From positions 1 to 58,760 of the forward strand of contig DATKUB010000044.1 of the NCBI GenBank assembly GCA_035530875.1: a stretch of 58,760 nt of DNA. Direction: 5' to 3'. The DNA is from JANXYY01 sp035530875. Lineage in GTDB: Bacteria; Actinomycetota; Actinomycetes; Nanopelagicales; Nanopelagicaceae. Below, in pieces: positions 8,682 to 17,224 of this stretch. Each line of letters begins with the position of its first letter. Position 1 is the stretch's first letter. The notes under the pieces are model-generated. The model made no database searches. It saw only the letters and a list, made by a program, of their open reading frames with translations, and was not told the origin of the DNA. Made by a program: the position numbers and the translations under genes.

Positions 8682-9338
8682 TTACCGAGAAACAGCGGCC
8701 CGGAGCGCTGAAATCGTCCTCGAAGTGATTTCCACGATCTCACCCATGGCGCTAATCGTGATCAGTAGCCCTTGATGGCGGTAGTAGTCGATGATCGGCT
8801 CGGTCTGTTCCCGATAGACCTCGAGGCGACGACGGATGGTGGCCTCGTTGTCATCCTCGCGCTGGTACAGCTCACCGCCGCAGTCATCGCACTTGGCAGG
8901 ATCAGATGGAGTGTCAAAATCCAAGTGCCAGGCGCGACCGCACTTGCGGCAAGTTCGCCGCCCAGCCAACCTACGAACGATCTCGGCTGGCTCCACCGTG
9001 AATTCCACCGCGGCATCAAGCTCCATGCCTACTTCGCTCAATATTGCATCCAGGACCTCGGCTTGAATGACGTTCCTCGGGAAGCCATCAAGCAAAAAAC
9101 CCTCGGCAACATCGGGTTGCGCCAACCGATCTGCAACCATCGCATTTGTAACGCTATCTGGCACCAAATCACCGGAATCCATAAAAGTCTTCGCCTCAAG
9201 CCCCAATGGCGTTCCAGACCTGAGATTGGCTCGAAAGATATCTCCAGTGGCGATGTGCGGAATTCCAAAGTGTTCGGCAAGGAATTGAGCTTGCGTTCCC
9301 TTACCTGCACCTGGTGGACCTACCAGGACTATGCGCAT
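8682..9338 (-). CDS. adk: Adenylate kinase
   Basis: Interconverts ATP, ADP and AMP, 218 aa. P-loop GPPGAGKGT at residues 7-15, the AMP-binding segment TGDIFRANL, and DGFPRN at 84-89. The LID is the long type with four cysteines (130, 133, 150, 153) that should bind zinc. Many actinobacterial adenylate kinases have the short LID without zinc, so this is a minor oddity. Its ATG overlaps the secY stop by one base (TAATG). Confidence 0.97.
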   Translation of the reverse strand: MRIVLVGPPGAGKGTQAQFLAEHFGIPHIATGDIFRANLRSGTPLGLEAKTFMDSGDLVPDSVTNAMVADRLAQPDVAEGFLLDGFPRNVIQAEVLDAILSEVGMELDAAVEFTVEPAEIVRRLAGRRTCRKCGRAWHLDFDTPSDPAKCDDCGGELYQREDDNEATIRRRLEVYREQTEPIIDYYRHQGLLITISAMGEIVEITSRTISALRAAVSR

Positions 9339-10633
9339 TAGCGAAGGAATCCTTCGTATGAACGCTGCTGAAGTTGGCTTTCAATCTGCTTAGCCGTATC
9401 AAGCCCCACCCCGACGATGATCAGAATTGCCGTACCACCAAAGGGGAAATTCTGGCTGGCTTGGAACAACGCCAGAGCGATCATCGGAATGATCGCCACG
9501 ATGGCGAGGTAGGCAGAACCAGGCGCGGTGATTCGAGAGAGCACATAGTTGAGGTACTCCGAGGTCGGACGTCCCGCCCTGATTCCAGGAATGAATCCGC
9601 CGTACTGCTTCATATTGTTGGCGACTTCTTCAGGATTGAAGGTGATCGCAACATAGAAGTAGGTGAAGAAAATGATCAGAGCGAAATACGTAAGCATGTA
9701 GATCGGGTGATCGCCTCGGACAAAATTCTGCTGAAGCCAGACTGTCCACTTTGCCGTGCTTGAAGTCATGTTCACTACGAGTGATGGAATGTAGAGAAGT
9801 GAAGAGGCGAAAATAACCGGAATAACACCAGCCTGGTTCACCTTGATTGGAATGTAAGTGCTGGTTCCGCCGTACATCTGTCGGCCAACCATTCGTTTGG
9901 CGTATTGAACTGGAATTCGGCGTTGGGCATTCTCGACGAAGACAACTGCGGCCACAATGAGTACGCCGATTGCGAGCACAACTGAGAAGGTGAAAAGACC
10001 CTTCTGCAATTTGATACTCCAGAGTTGACCAGGAAACCCAGCGGCGATCGAGGTGAAGATCAAGATCGACATACCGTTACCGATACCGCGATCTGTGATC
10101 AATTCGCCAAGCCACATGATTACCGAGGTGCCGGCGGTCATTACAAAGATCATCGTTGCAATCCGCTGCCAGGAAGCGTCCGGAATAATCGGCAGGCTGC
10201 AACCAGAAAAAAGACGACCAGGTGTGCGCGCAACGGCGATGAGCCCAGTGGACTGCAGGACAGCCAGTCCAACCGTCAAGTATCGGGTGTACTGAGTCAG
10301 CCTGGCGGTACCTGATTGGCCTTCGTCCTTAAGCGCCTCAAAGCGTGGAATAACCACGGTGAGAAGCTGGATGATGATGCTGCTTGTGATGTAGGGCATG
10401 ATGCCGAGCGCAAATACACTCAGGTGAAGAAGCGCACCGCCGCTGAACAGATTAACCAGGCTGAACAGCCCTCCGCCTTGAACCTGCTTTAAGCAGTCCG
10501 AAACGTTGGTATAGGAAACACCCGGCGTAGGCACGATTGAGCCGAACCGGAAGAGCGCCATGATCCCGAGAGTGAAAAGGATCTTGCGACGCAGGTCTGG
10601 CGTCTTGAACGCCTTTCCAAACGCTGAGAGCAC
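9338..10633 (-). CDS. secY: Protein translocase subunit SecY
   Basis: Channel subunit of the Sec translocon in the cytoplasmic membrane, 431 aa, with ten hydrophobic segments by inspection. The N-terminus MLSAFGKAFKTPDLRRKILFTLGIMALFRFGSIVPTPGV is typical, as is the basic cytosolic loop VFVENAQRRIPVQYAKR. It lies 70 bp after rplO in the spc operon and is followed directly by adk. Confidence 0.98.
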   Translation of the reverse strand: MLSAFGKAFKTPDLRRKILFTLGIMALFRFGSIVPTPGVSYTNVSDCLKQVQGGGLFSLVNLFSGGALLHLSVFALGIMPYITSSIIIQLLTVVIPRFEALKDEGQSGTARLTQYTRYLTVGLAVLQSTGLIAVARTPGRLFSGCSLPIIPDASWQRIATMIFVMTAGTSVIMWLGELITDRGIGNGMSILIFTSIAAGFPGQLWSIKLQKGLFTFSVVLAIGVLIVAAVVFVENAQRRIPVQYAKRMVGRQMYGGTSTYIPIKVNQAGVIPVIFASSLLYIPSLVVNMTSSTAKWTVWLQQNFVRGDHPIYMLTYFALIIFFTYFYVAITFNPEEVANNMKQYGGFIPGIRAGRPTSEYLNYVLSRITAPGSAYLAIVAIIPMIALALFQASQNFPFGGTAILIIVGVGLDTAKQIESQLQQRSYEGFLR

Positions 10634-10703
10634 GATTTCCTCCGATGTCTTCTTTGGGGCGCAGGGTCACACTGCCTAGTCAACTTATAGGAACTCGTTA
10701 ACT

Positions 10704-11153
10704 TTAGAGAGCGTTAACACTTCCGCCGGCCGCAGTGATCTTCTCACGAGCCGAGGCCGAGAAGGCATTGACAGTGATGTCAAGTTTCACTGAAAGATCG
10801 CCGTTGCCGAGGACTTTTACCGGCAACCCATCGCGAACAGCACCCTTTTCAACCAGGTCATCAACGGTAACGTCGCCACCCGTTGGATAGAGCAGCGATA
10901 GCGCTGCCAGGTTCACGACTTGATATTCGACGCGGGCCGGGTTTTTGAATCCACGCAATTTCGGCAAGCGCATGTGGAGCGGCATTTGGCCACCCTCGAA
11001 CGCTGCAGACACAGTGGTGCGCGCACCCGTACCCTTTGTTCCACGTCCAGCGGTTTTACCCTTTGAGGCTTCGCCTCGACCCTTGCGGGTTTTGGCGGTC
11101 TTAGCCCCAGGAGCTGGGCGAAGGTGATGAACTTTGAGTGTCATGTCAGTCAA
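10704..11153 (-). CDS. rplO: 50S ribosomal protein L15
   Basis: Late-assembly large-subunit protein, 149 aa. The N-terminal Gly/Lys-rich arm (KGRGEASKGKTAGRGTKGTG) and FEGGQMPLHMRLPKLRGF are diagnostic. It overlaps rpmD by 8 nt. After it comes a 70-bp gap before secY. Confidence 0.97.
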   Translation of the reverse strand: MTDMTLKVHHLRPAPGAKTAKTRKGRGEASKGKTAGRGTKGTGARTTVSAAFEGGQMPLHMRLPKLRGFKNPARVEYQVVNLAALSLLYPTGGDVTVDDLVEKGAVRDGLPVKVLGNGDLSVKLDITVNAFSASAREKITAAGGSVNAL

Positions 11154-11328
11154 CTTCCTCGACGGTTACTAAATGGCGCACGGCGCGTACCATGCCCCGA
11201 ATCTCAGGGCGATCTTCCTTAACAACTACATCGCCAATGCGTTTGAGACCAAGAGTCCTTACCGTTTCGCGGTGCTCGGGCTTACCGCCAACAACGGACT
11301 TCTTCTGCGTTACCTTAAGCCGACCCAT
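11146..11328 (-). CDS. rpmD: 50S ribosomal protein L30
   Basis: 60-aa protein with the L30 pattern: MGRLKVTQKKSVVGGKPEHRETVRTLGL, then VRGM-like MVRAVRHLVTVEEVD at the end. It shares one base with the rpsE stop and overlaps rplO by 8 nt, so the three are probably translated as a coupled set. Confidence 0.96.
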   Translation of the reverse strand: MGRLKVTQKKSVVGGKPEHRETVRTLGLKRIGDVVVKEDRPEIRGMVRAVRHLVTVEEVD

Positions 11329-11966
11329 CAGGCACCAATCCCAGCTCGTGCTCGGAGAAGTGCTGCCGGCGCAACATCTTCCAGTGGAAGTCCACGACGA
11401 GCGGCAATCGCCTCAGGGTTTTCCAGCATCTTCAATGCCGCCACCGTGGCGTGAACAATGTTGATCGCATTGCTGGAGCCAAGAGATTTGCTCAAGACAT
11501 CGTGGATGCCTGCGCACTCCATGATCGCGCGAACCGGTCCGCCAGCGATAACTCCAGTACCGGGACTAGCTGGCTTTAGCAGCACAACCCCAGCAGCGGC
11601 TTCGCCTTGAACCGGATGTGGAATCGTCTGTTGAATGCGAGGGACCTTAAAAAATGATCGCTTCGCTTCTTCGACGCCCTTGGCAATAGCTTGTGGAACC
11701 TCTTTAGCCTTGCCGTAGCCAACGCCTACTGAACCGTCGCCATCGCCTACAACTACTAGCGCAGTGAAGGAGAAGCGACGACCGCCCTTTACGACCTTGG
11801 CGACGCGGTTAATGAAAACAACGCGCTCAATGTAGTTACTCTTCTCGCCTCCAGCACCGCCGTCACGTCGATCACGACGTTCACGGCGTTCTCCACCGCT
11901 GGTGCCCGTACCAGTGCCGGTACCGGTTGAAGTCTGTCCGCGACCTTTAGCGGGAGCAGCAGCCAT
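11328..11966 (-). CDS. rpsE: 30S ribosomal protein S5
   Basis: Decoding-fidelity protein, 212 aa. The first 40 residues are a low-complexity Gly/Thr/Arg tail (TSTGTGTGTGTSGGERRERR) absent from enteric S5. The core follows: FINRVAKVVKGGRRFSFTALVVVGD, then GVGYGKAKEVPQAI and the C-terminal GSSNAINIVHATVAAL. It follows rplR by 31 bp. Confidence 0.97.
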   Translation of the reverse strand: MAAAPAKGRGQTSTGTGTGTGTSGGERRERRDRRDGGAGGEKSNYIERVVFINRVAKVVKGGRRFSFTALVVVGDGDGSVGVGYGKAKEVPQAIAKGVEEAKRSFFKVPRIQQTIPHPVQGEAAAGVVLLKPASPGTGVIAGGPVRAIMECAGIHDVLSKSLGSSNAINIVHATVAALKMLENPEAIAARRGLPLEDVAPAALLRARAGIGA

Positions 11967-11997
11967 TAGATGTTCCCCTTAGTAAATTGTGTAGACA

Positions 11998-12375
11998 TTA
12001 GAATTCCAATCCGTTCTCGCGTGCACCCTCGGCAAGCGCCGCCAGGCGACCGTGGTATTGATTGCCAGCGCGATCAAATACAACGGATGAAATTCCAACA
12101 TTCTTGGCGCGGTCGGCTACAAGAACACCAACTTGGCGTGACTTCGCCGTCTTGTCTCCGGTACTCGCGCGAAGTTCGCTCTCCATGGTCGAGGCAGAAG
12201 CCAGTGTGTTGCCGGTGGTGTCATCGATGACCTGCACATAAATGTGGCGCGTTGAACGACTTACGACCAAGCGCGGACGAGTTGCGGTACCGCTGACCTT
12301 CTTGCGTACGCGGAAGTGGCGCCGAGCCCTGGCAACACGGGACGAGCCCTTAACGACTTTTACTCCAATAGCCAT
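11998..12375 (-). CDS. rplR: 50S ribosomal protein L18
   Basis: 5S rRNA-binding protein, 125 aa. Seen: RHFRVRKKVSGTATRPRLVVSRSTRHIYVQVIDD, then FDRAGNQYHGRLAALAEGARENGLEF at the end. It shares one base with the rplF stop. Confidence 0.97.
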   Translation of the reverse strand: MAIGVKVVKGSSRVARARRHFRVRKKVSGTATRPRLVVSRSTRHIYVQVIDDTTGNTLASASTMESELRASTGDKTAKSRQVGVLVADRAKNVGISSVVFDRAGNQYHGRLAALAEGARENGLEF

Positions 12376-12917
12376 TACTTCTTACCCGTCTTTCCTTGCT
12401 TGCGACGAACGGTCTCGCCTTGGTAGCGCAGCCCCTTGCCCTTGTATGGGTCGGGTTTGCGCAACTTGCGAATATTCGCGGCTACTTCGCCAACTTGCTG
12501 CTTGTCGATGCCTGTGACCGAGAATCGCGTCGGCGTTTCAACTTTGAATGAGATGCCTTCAGGTGCGGTGATGATCACCGGGTGGCTGAAGCCAAGAGCG
12601 AACTCAAGGTCATTGCCCTTGGCAATCACACGGTAACCGACACCAACAATCTCGATCACTTTGGTGTAGCCCTCGGTGACTCCAGTGACCATGTTGGAAA
12701 CGAGTGAGCGCGAAAGGCCATGAAGTGAACGTGAAGAGCGCTCATCATCGGGACGAGAGACGATGAGTACGCCGCTTTCGTCCTTGGCGATGGAGATTGG
12801 CTCAGCGAGGGTGTGGTTAAGCGAACCCTTGGGGCCCTTAACTGTTACGTCAGCGCCGCTGATCGTAACTTCGACTCCCGCAGGAAGCGTGATGGGTAGG
12901 CGTCCAATCCGTGACAT
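12375..12917 (-). CDS. rplF: 50S ribosomal protein L6
   Basis: 180-aa protein near the factor-binding site, two repeated domains. MSRIGRLPITLPAGVEVTI starts it, and the C-terminal signature PDPYKGKGLRYQGETVRRKQGKTGKK is the classic L6 end. Part of the spc operon between rpsH (8 bp) and rplR. Confidence 0.98.
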   Translation of the reverse strand: MSRIGRLPITLPAGVEVTISGADVTVKGPKGSLNHTLAEPISIAKDESGVLIVSRPDDERSSRSLHGLSRSLVSNMVTGVTEGYTKVIEIVGVGYRVIAKGNDLEFALGFSHPVIITAPEGISFKVETPTRFSVTGIDKQQVGEVAANIRKLRKPDPYKGKGLRYQGETVRRKQGKTGKK

Positions 12918-12925
12918 GTTTCTCC

Positions 12926-13330
12926 CTACCAGACGTAGGCGAGAACTTCTCCACCTACGCCTTTCTTGTGAGCTTGCTTGTCAGTAAGCAGGCCTGAGGA
13001 TGTGGAGATGATGGCAACGCCAAGACCGCCGAGTACTTTTGGCAAGCCAGTCGACTTTGCGTAGACGCGAAGCCCAGGCTTGCTCACACGACGAAGGCCA
13101 GCAATTGAGCGCTCGCGGTTTGGGCCAAACTTGAGGTCGATAACCAATGAAGACCCAGCTGCTCCTTCATTTTTTTCTACGTGGTAACTGCCGATGTAAC
13201 CCTCTTGTTGGAGGATCGCAGCGATGCGCTGCTTTACGGTCGATGACGGCATCGCCACGGTGTCGTGATAGGCGCTATTTGCGTTACGCAGACGAGTCAG
13301 CATGTCTGCTATTGGATCGGTCATTGTCAT
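12926..13330 (-). CDS. rpsH: 30S ribosomal protein S8
   Basis: Central-domain 16S rRNA-binding protein, 134 aa; S8 is the known autogenous repressor of the spc operon in enteric bacteria. Seen: DPIADMLTRLRNANSAYHDTV and the C-terminal GLLTDKQAHKKGVGGEVLAYVW. A 57-bp gap separates it from the S14 gene. Confidence 0.97.
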   Translation of the reverse strand: MTMTDPIADMLTRLRNANSAYHDTVAMPSSTVKQRIAAILQQEGYIGSYHVEKNEGAAGSSLVIDLKFGPNRERSIAGLRRVSKPGLRVYAKSTGLPKVLGGLGVAIISTSSGLLTDKQAHKKGVGGEVLAYVW

Positions 13331-13387
13331 GCTTGGCCTTTGGCCTTTCTCCCCGCGGTTTCCGTTAGGACCTACGGCGTGTTGGAT

Positions 13388-13573
13388 TTACCAGCTTGCT
13401 TTAGTGATACCTGGAAGTTCGCCTGCGTGTGCCATCTCTCGGAAGCACACCCGGCAGAGACCAAACTTGCGGTAGACCGAGTGAGGTCGGCCGCAGCGTT
13501 GGCAGCGGGTATAGCCACGCACCTTGAACTTCGGGGTACGCGAAGCCTTAACTTTGAGTGAGGTCTTGGCCAT
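13388..13573 (-). CDS. rpsZ: 30S ribosomal protein S14, zinc-binding short form
   Basis: 61-aa S14 of type Z. Cys24, Cys27, Cys40 and Cys43 form the zinc knuckle (CQRC and CRVC). The start is the ATG at 13573 (MAKTSLKVKASRTPKFKVRG); a longer frame upstream only overlaps rplE. The gene begins one base after the rplE stop. Confidence 0.97.
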   Translation of the reverse strand: MAKTSLKVKASRTPKFKVRGYTRCQRCGRPHSVYRKFGLCRVCFREMAHAGELPGITKASW

Positions 13574-13574
13574 C

Positions 13575-14132
13575 TCAGTTCTCCTTGAATGGGAAGCCGA
13601 GAGCGCGCAGCAGCGCACGGCCTTCATCGTCGTTGGTTGCCGTTGTTACTACCGTGATGTCCATACCGCGCGTACGGTCGATCTTGTCCTGGTCGATCTC
13701 TGGAAATACAACCTGCTCAGTGAGGCCGAAGGTGTAGTTGCCATGGCCATCAAATTGACGAGGTGACAGGCCTCGGAAGTCTCGGATGCGCGGAAGTGCC
13801 ACTGACACGAGGCGGTCAAGAAACTCCCACATGCGATCGCCGCGGAGAGTTACATGGGCGCCGATCGGCTGTCCCTCACGCAACTTAAACTGCGCAATTG
13901 ATTTGCGAGCCTTGGTGACTTGTGGCTTCTGTCCGGTGATTGCAGCTAAATCGCGGATCGCGCCTTCAATCAACTTGGAATCGCGAGCAGCGTCACCAAC
14001 ACCCATGTTCACTACGACCTTGACCAGTCCAGGGATCTGCATGGCGTTGGCATAACTAAATTGGGTACGTAGCGACTCTTGAATCTCAGCGCGGTAACGC
14101 TGTTTGAGTCTGGGAAGTGTTGAAGTGGTCAT
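13575..14132 (-). CDS. rplE: 50S ribosomal protein L5
   Basis: 5S rRNA-binding protein contacting P-site tRNA, 185 aa from the ATG at 14132 (MTTSTLPRLKQRYR). This start has AAGGA eight bases upstream; the in-frame ATG at 14141 has no spacing for a ribosome binding site. Core: NAMQIPGLVKVVVNMGVGDA, then GQKPQVTKARKSIAQFKLREG and GLTEQVVFPEIDQDKIDRTRGMDITVVT. It begins one base after rplX. Confidence 0.97.
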   Translation of the reverse strand: MTTSTLPRLKQRYRAEIQESLRTQFSYANAMQIPGLVKVVVNMGVGDAARDSKLIEGAIRDLAAITGQKPQVTKARKSIAQFKLREGQPIGAHVTLRGDRMWEFLDRLVSVALPRIRDFRGLSPRQFDGHGNYTFGLTEQVVFPEIDQDKIDRTRGMDITVVTTATNDDEGRALLRALGFPFKEN

Positions 14133-14133
14133 T

Positions 14134-14454
14134 TCAGACATCCTTACCGCTGCTGCGTGAAATACGCACGTTTTTGCCGTTTTCATCCTGGCGAGAACCA
14201 AGGCGAGTTGCCTTACCAGTCTCTGGATCAACGAGCATCACATTGGAAACGTGGATTGGGGCTTCTTGAGTGGTGATGCCACCGGTCTGGGCGCCACGGG
14301 TAGTCGTTCCGACCTTCGTGTGCTTCTTGACCCGGTTCACACCCTCAACAAGAACCTTGTCAGTCTCTGGGTAGACGTGAATGACGCGACCCTTGGCGCC
14401 CTTGTCCTTGCCAGTGATGACCTGAACGGTGTCACCCTTTTTAATGCGCGCCAT
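14134..14454 (-). CDS. rplX: 50S ribosomal protein L24
   Basis: Assembly initiator of the large subunit, 106 aa, with the KOW motif near the start (KKGDTVQVITGKDKGAKGRV). Overlaps the rplN stop by one base. Confidence 0.97.
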   Translation of the reverse strand: MARIKKGDTVQVITGKDKGAKGRVIHVYPETDKVLVEGVNRVKKHTKVGTTTRGAQTGGITTQEAPIHVSNVMLVDPETGKATRLGSRQDENGKNVRISRSSGKDV

Positions 14455-14822
14455 TAGAGCACCTCCGGTGCGAGCGAAATGATCTTCATGAAACGCTTGT
14501 CGCGAAGTTCGCGAGCAACCGGTCCGAAGATACGAGTGCCGCGTGGCTCACCATCAGCCTTAAGGATTACCGCAGCATTCTCATCAAATTTGATGTAGGA
14601 GCCATCTGGACGACGACGCTCCTTAACCGTCCGCACGACGACAGCTTTAACGACTTCACCCTTTTTGACCTGACCGCCAGGAATTGCATCCTTGACGGTG
14701 GCCACGATGATGTCGCCGATGCCGGCGTAACGGCGCGAAGAACCGCCAAGCACTCGAATGCAAAGGATTTCCTTTGCTCCGGTGTTGTCGGCGACGCGTA
14801 GTCGCGACTCCTGCTGGATCAC
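14454..14822 (-). CDS. rplN: 50S ribosomal protein L14
   Basis: 122-aa protein at the subunit interface. MIQQESRLRVADNTGAKEILCIRVLGGS and the end GPVARELRDKRFMKIISLAPEVL are family signatures. A 40-bp gap divides it from rpsQ, a common point for the spc operon to begin. Confidence 0.98.
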   Translation of the reverse strand: MIQQESRLRVADNTGAKEILCIRVLGGSSRRYAGIGDIIVATVKDAIPGGQVKKGEVVKAVVVRTVKERRRPDGSYIKFDENAAVILKADGEPRGTRIFGPVARELRDKRFMKIISLAPEVL

Positions 14823-14862
14823 TGCGTTCTCCTGAATGTTGAACTAGTTGGTGTGCGGATAC

Positions 14863-15153
14863 TTACTTTGCTCGTTCTAGAATTTCGACTACTCGCCAGC
14901 GCTTAGTCGCCGAGAGTGGTCGAGTTTCCATGATTACTACTCGATCGCCGATTCCGCAGGTGTTCTGCTCGTCGTGCGCCTTGAGCTTGTTGGTCCGGCG
15001 CATGATCTTGCTGTAGACCGGGTGCTTAACTCGGTCTTCAACTGCGACAACGACGGTCTTATCCATCTTGTCGCTTACGACCATGCCTTCACGGGTCTTG
15101 CGGAAACCGCGATCTTCGCTAGTCACTTCGTCCTTCTTCCCAGTCTCGCTCAT
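14863..15153 (-). CDS. rpsQ: 30S ribosomal protein S17
   Basis: Primary 16S rRNA-binding OB-fold protein, 96 aa. A short acidic N-terminal tail (MSETGKKDEVTSEDRG) precedes the core RKTREGMVVSDKMDKT-like motif and the end PLSATKRWRVVEILERAK. Its start overlaps the rpmC stop by 4 nt. Confidence 0.97.
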   Translation of the reverse strand: MSETGKKDEVTSEDRGFRKTREGMVVSDKMDKTVVVAVEDRVKHPVYSKIMRRTNKLKAHDEQNTCGIGDRVVIMETRPLSATKRWRVVEILERAK

Positions 15154-15362
15154 GCGACGCCCTCAATTCCAAGTTCGCGTTCGCGCATGATCGTGTAGAT
15201 GCGTGCGATCTCCTTGCGAATAGCGTGGAGGCGGCCGTGACTCTCAAGCTGACCTGTAGCGGCCTGGAAGCGGAGGTTGAAAAGCTCCTCCTTCGCCTCC
15301 TTTAATTTGGTCGCCAATTCGTCAACCTCAAGGGCACGTAGTTCGTTCACCGTGATTGCCAT
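15150..15362 (-). CDS. rpmC: 50S ribosomal protein L29
   Basis: Two-helix protein at the tunnel exit, 70 aa. Signature: ELRALEVDELATKLKEAKEELFNLRFQAATGQLE, followed by RLHAIRKEIARIYTIMRE. It shares a base with the rplP stop. Confidence 0.97.
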   Translation of the reverse strand: MAITVNELRALEVDELATKLKEAKEELFNLRFQAATGQLESHGRLHAIRKEIARIYTIMRERELGIEGVA

Positions 15363-15775
15363 TACGCCTCCTCACGCCGAATAATGCGGCACTTAATTGG
15401 CAGTTTGTGAATTGCACGAGTTAGTGCCTCGCGCGCAACGACGTCCGTGACGCCCGAAAGCTCGAACATCACACGACCTGGCTTGACGTTGGCAACCCAC
15501 CATTCAGGCGAACCCTTACCCGAACCCATTCGAGTTTCAGCAGGCTTTTTCGTGATCGGACGATCTGGATAAATATTGATCCAAACCTTTCCACCACGCT
15601 TGATGTGACGAGTCATTGCAATACGTGCAGCTTCAATCTGGCGGTTCGTTACATAAGCCCGTTCTAGAGCTTGAATGCCGTAATCGCCGAAAGCCACGGT
15701 CGTACCGCCCTTTGAGGCGCCGGAGCGACTTGGGTGGTGCTGTTTACGGTGCCTAACGCGGCGCGGAATCAACAT
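15362..15775 (-). CDS. rplP: 50S ribosomal protein L16
   Basis: 137-aa protein near the A site. MLIPRRVRHRKQHHPSRSG starts it; RQIEAARIAMTRHIKRGGKVWINIYPD and RMGSGKGSPEWWVANVKPG are diagnostic. It follows rpsC by 2 bp. Confidence 0.98.
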   Translation of the reverse strand: MLIPRRVRHRKQHHPSRSGASKGGTTVAFGDYGIQALERAYVTNRQIEAARIAMTRHIKRGGKVWINIYPDRPITKKPAETRMGSGKGSPEWWVANVKPGRVMFELSGVTDVVAREALTRAIHKLPIKCRIIRREEA

Positions 15776-15777
15776 GA

Positions 15778-16551
15778 CTAGGCCTCCGTGGTCTGCGCGG
15801 TAGCGGTTACCGGCGCTTGCTTAACGGGTGCTGCACTGCGCGGGGCGCGAGAGCTCTTCGAAGGCGGGCGTGGGGCTTTAGGTGCTCGGGCAGCAGCAAG
15901 AGCCGCGGCTTGACGTTCAGTGCGACTGCCGATGATGTCACCCTTGTAGATCCAGACCTTTACCCCGATTCGACCGAAAGTGGTGCGAGCCTCGTAGAAG
16001 CCATAGTCAATGTCGGCTCGAAGCGTGTGTAGCGGAACTCGACCTTCACGGTAGAACTCACTGCGACTCATTTCGGCGCCACCAAGACGTCCACCGCATT
16101 GAATACGGATTCCCTTGGCGCCTGACTTCAACGCAGTCTGCATTGACTTACGCATGGCTCGACGGAAAGAGACACGGCTCGAGAGTTGCTCGGCAACTCC
16201 TTGAGCGACTAACTGCGCATCAATTTCAGGCACCTTGACTTCCAAGATGTTGAGCTGAACCTGCTTGCCAGTGAGTTTTTCAAGATCGCCACGGATCCGG
16301 TCAGCCTCTTGGCCTCGACGGCCAATCACGATGCCGGGACGGGCGGTATGAATGTCGATGCGAACCCGGTCACGAGTGCGCTCGATTTCAACTTTCGAAA
16401 TTCCGGCGCGCTCCATGCCCTTGTTCATCATGCGGCGGATTGCAATATCTTCTTTTACGTATTCCTTGTACAGCTTGTCGGCGTACCAACGAGACTTGAA
16501 CTCGGTAGTAATTCCAAGGCGGAACCCATACGGGTTTACTTTTTGACCCAT
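15778..16551 (-). CDS. rpsC: 30S ribosomal protein S3
   Basis: mRNA entry-tunnel protein, 257 aa. The KH domain is seen around residues 40-110 (GIVIGRRGQEADRIRGDLEKLTGKQVQLNI). The core ends near WIYKGDIIG; the last 45 residues are an Ala/Pro/Lys-rich tail typical of actinobacteria. It shares one base with the rplV stop. Confidence 0.98.
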   Translation of the reverse strand: MGQKVNPYGFRLGITTEFKSRWYADKLYKEYVKEDIAIRRMMNKGMERAGISKVEIERTRDRVRIDIHTARPGIVIGRRGQEADRIRGDLEKLTGKQVQLNILEVKVPEIDAQLVAQGVAEQLSSRVSFRRAMRKSMQTALKSGAKGIRIQCGGRLGGAEMSRSEFYREGRVPLHTLRADIDYGFYEARTTFGRIGVKVWIYKGDIIGSRTERQAAALAAARAPKAPRPPSKSSRAPRSAAPVKQAPVTATAQTTEA

Positions 16552-16943
16552 TAGCGAGTGCCTCCCTTGGCATCAGAGACAACCACGGTGATATGGCTAG
16601 TCCGCTTAAGAATCTGGAATGCACGACCTTGGGCGCGCGGACGGAAACGCTTCAAGGTGGCTCCCTCATCGACGTATGCCTGAGTGATCCAGAGTTCCGA
16701 AGCATTCCGAATGCCATGGATGTCCTTGGCGTTTGCCACGGCGGAGGCAACCAACTTGTAAACCGTCTCGCCGGCGGCCTGAGGTGCAAACTTCAGAACG
16801 GCTAGCGCATCATCTGCCTTCATTCCGCGGATAAGGTCGACCACCCGGCGTGCCTTCTGCGCGGTGATGCGAACTTCCTGGACTGAGGCGCGTGAACTAA
16901 CCACTGCGCGCTCTTCCTTAGCGTCTTTCACTACCTTAGCCAC
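16551..16943 (-). CDS. rplV: 50S ribosomal protein L22
   Basis: Tunnel-lining protein. The core is VQEVRITAQKARRVVDLIRG and KAFQILKR-type FQILKRTSHITVVV. I chose the GTG at 16943 (130 aa) because GGAAGG lies six bases upstream; the in-frame ATG at 16961 (136 aa) has its purine-rich stretch touching the start codon. The GTG start overlaps the rpsS stop by 8 nt. The N-terminal 20 residues are longer than in many homologues. Confidence 0.95.
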   Translation of the reverse strand: MAKVVKDAKEERAVVSSRASVQEVRITAQKARRVVDLIRGMKADDALAVLKFAPQAAGETVYKLVASAVANAKDIHGIRNASELWITQAYVDEGATLKRFRPRAQGRAFQILKRTSHITVVVSDAKGGTR

Positions 16944-17217
16944 GCTTTGCCTTCCGATCATCCTTCACGTGCCCCTTGAAGGTGCGCGTTGGAGCGAATT
17001 CACCGAGTTTGTGACCGACCATTGATTCGGTCACAAAAACCGGCACATGCTTGCGGCCATCGTGAACCGCGATCGTGTGTCCAAGCATCGTCGGAACGAT
17101 CATGGAGCGACGTGACCAGGTCTTGATGACGTTTTTGGTGCCCTTATCGTTTTGGACCTCCACCTTTTTGGTGAGGTGACCATCTACGAAGGGTCCTTTC
17201 TTAAGGCTGCGTGGCAT
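16936..17217 (-). CDS. rpsS: 30S ribosomal protein S19
   Basis: Head protein partnered with S13, 93 aa from the ATG at 17217 (MPRSLKKGPFVDGHL). A longer frame upstream only runs into rplB and is not used. Signatures: KTWSRRSMIVPTMLGHTIAVHDG and GHKLGEFAPTRTFKGH. It begins 7 bp after rplB. Confidence 0.97.
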   Translation of the reverse strand: MPRSLKKGPFVDGHLTKKVEVQNDKGTKNVIKTWSRRSMIVPTMLGHTIAVHDGRKHVPVFVTESMVGHKLGEFAPTRTFKGHVKDDRKAKRG

Positions 17218-17224
17218 CTGCTTC

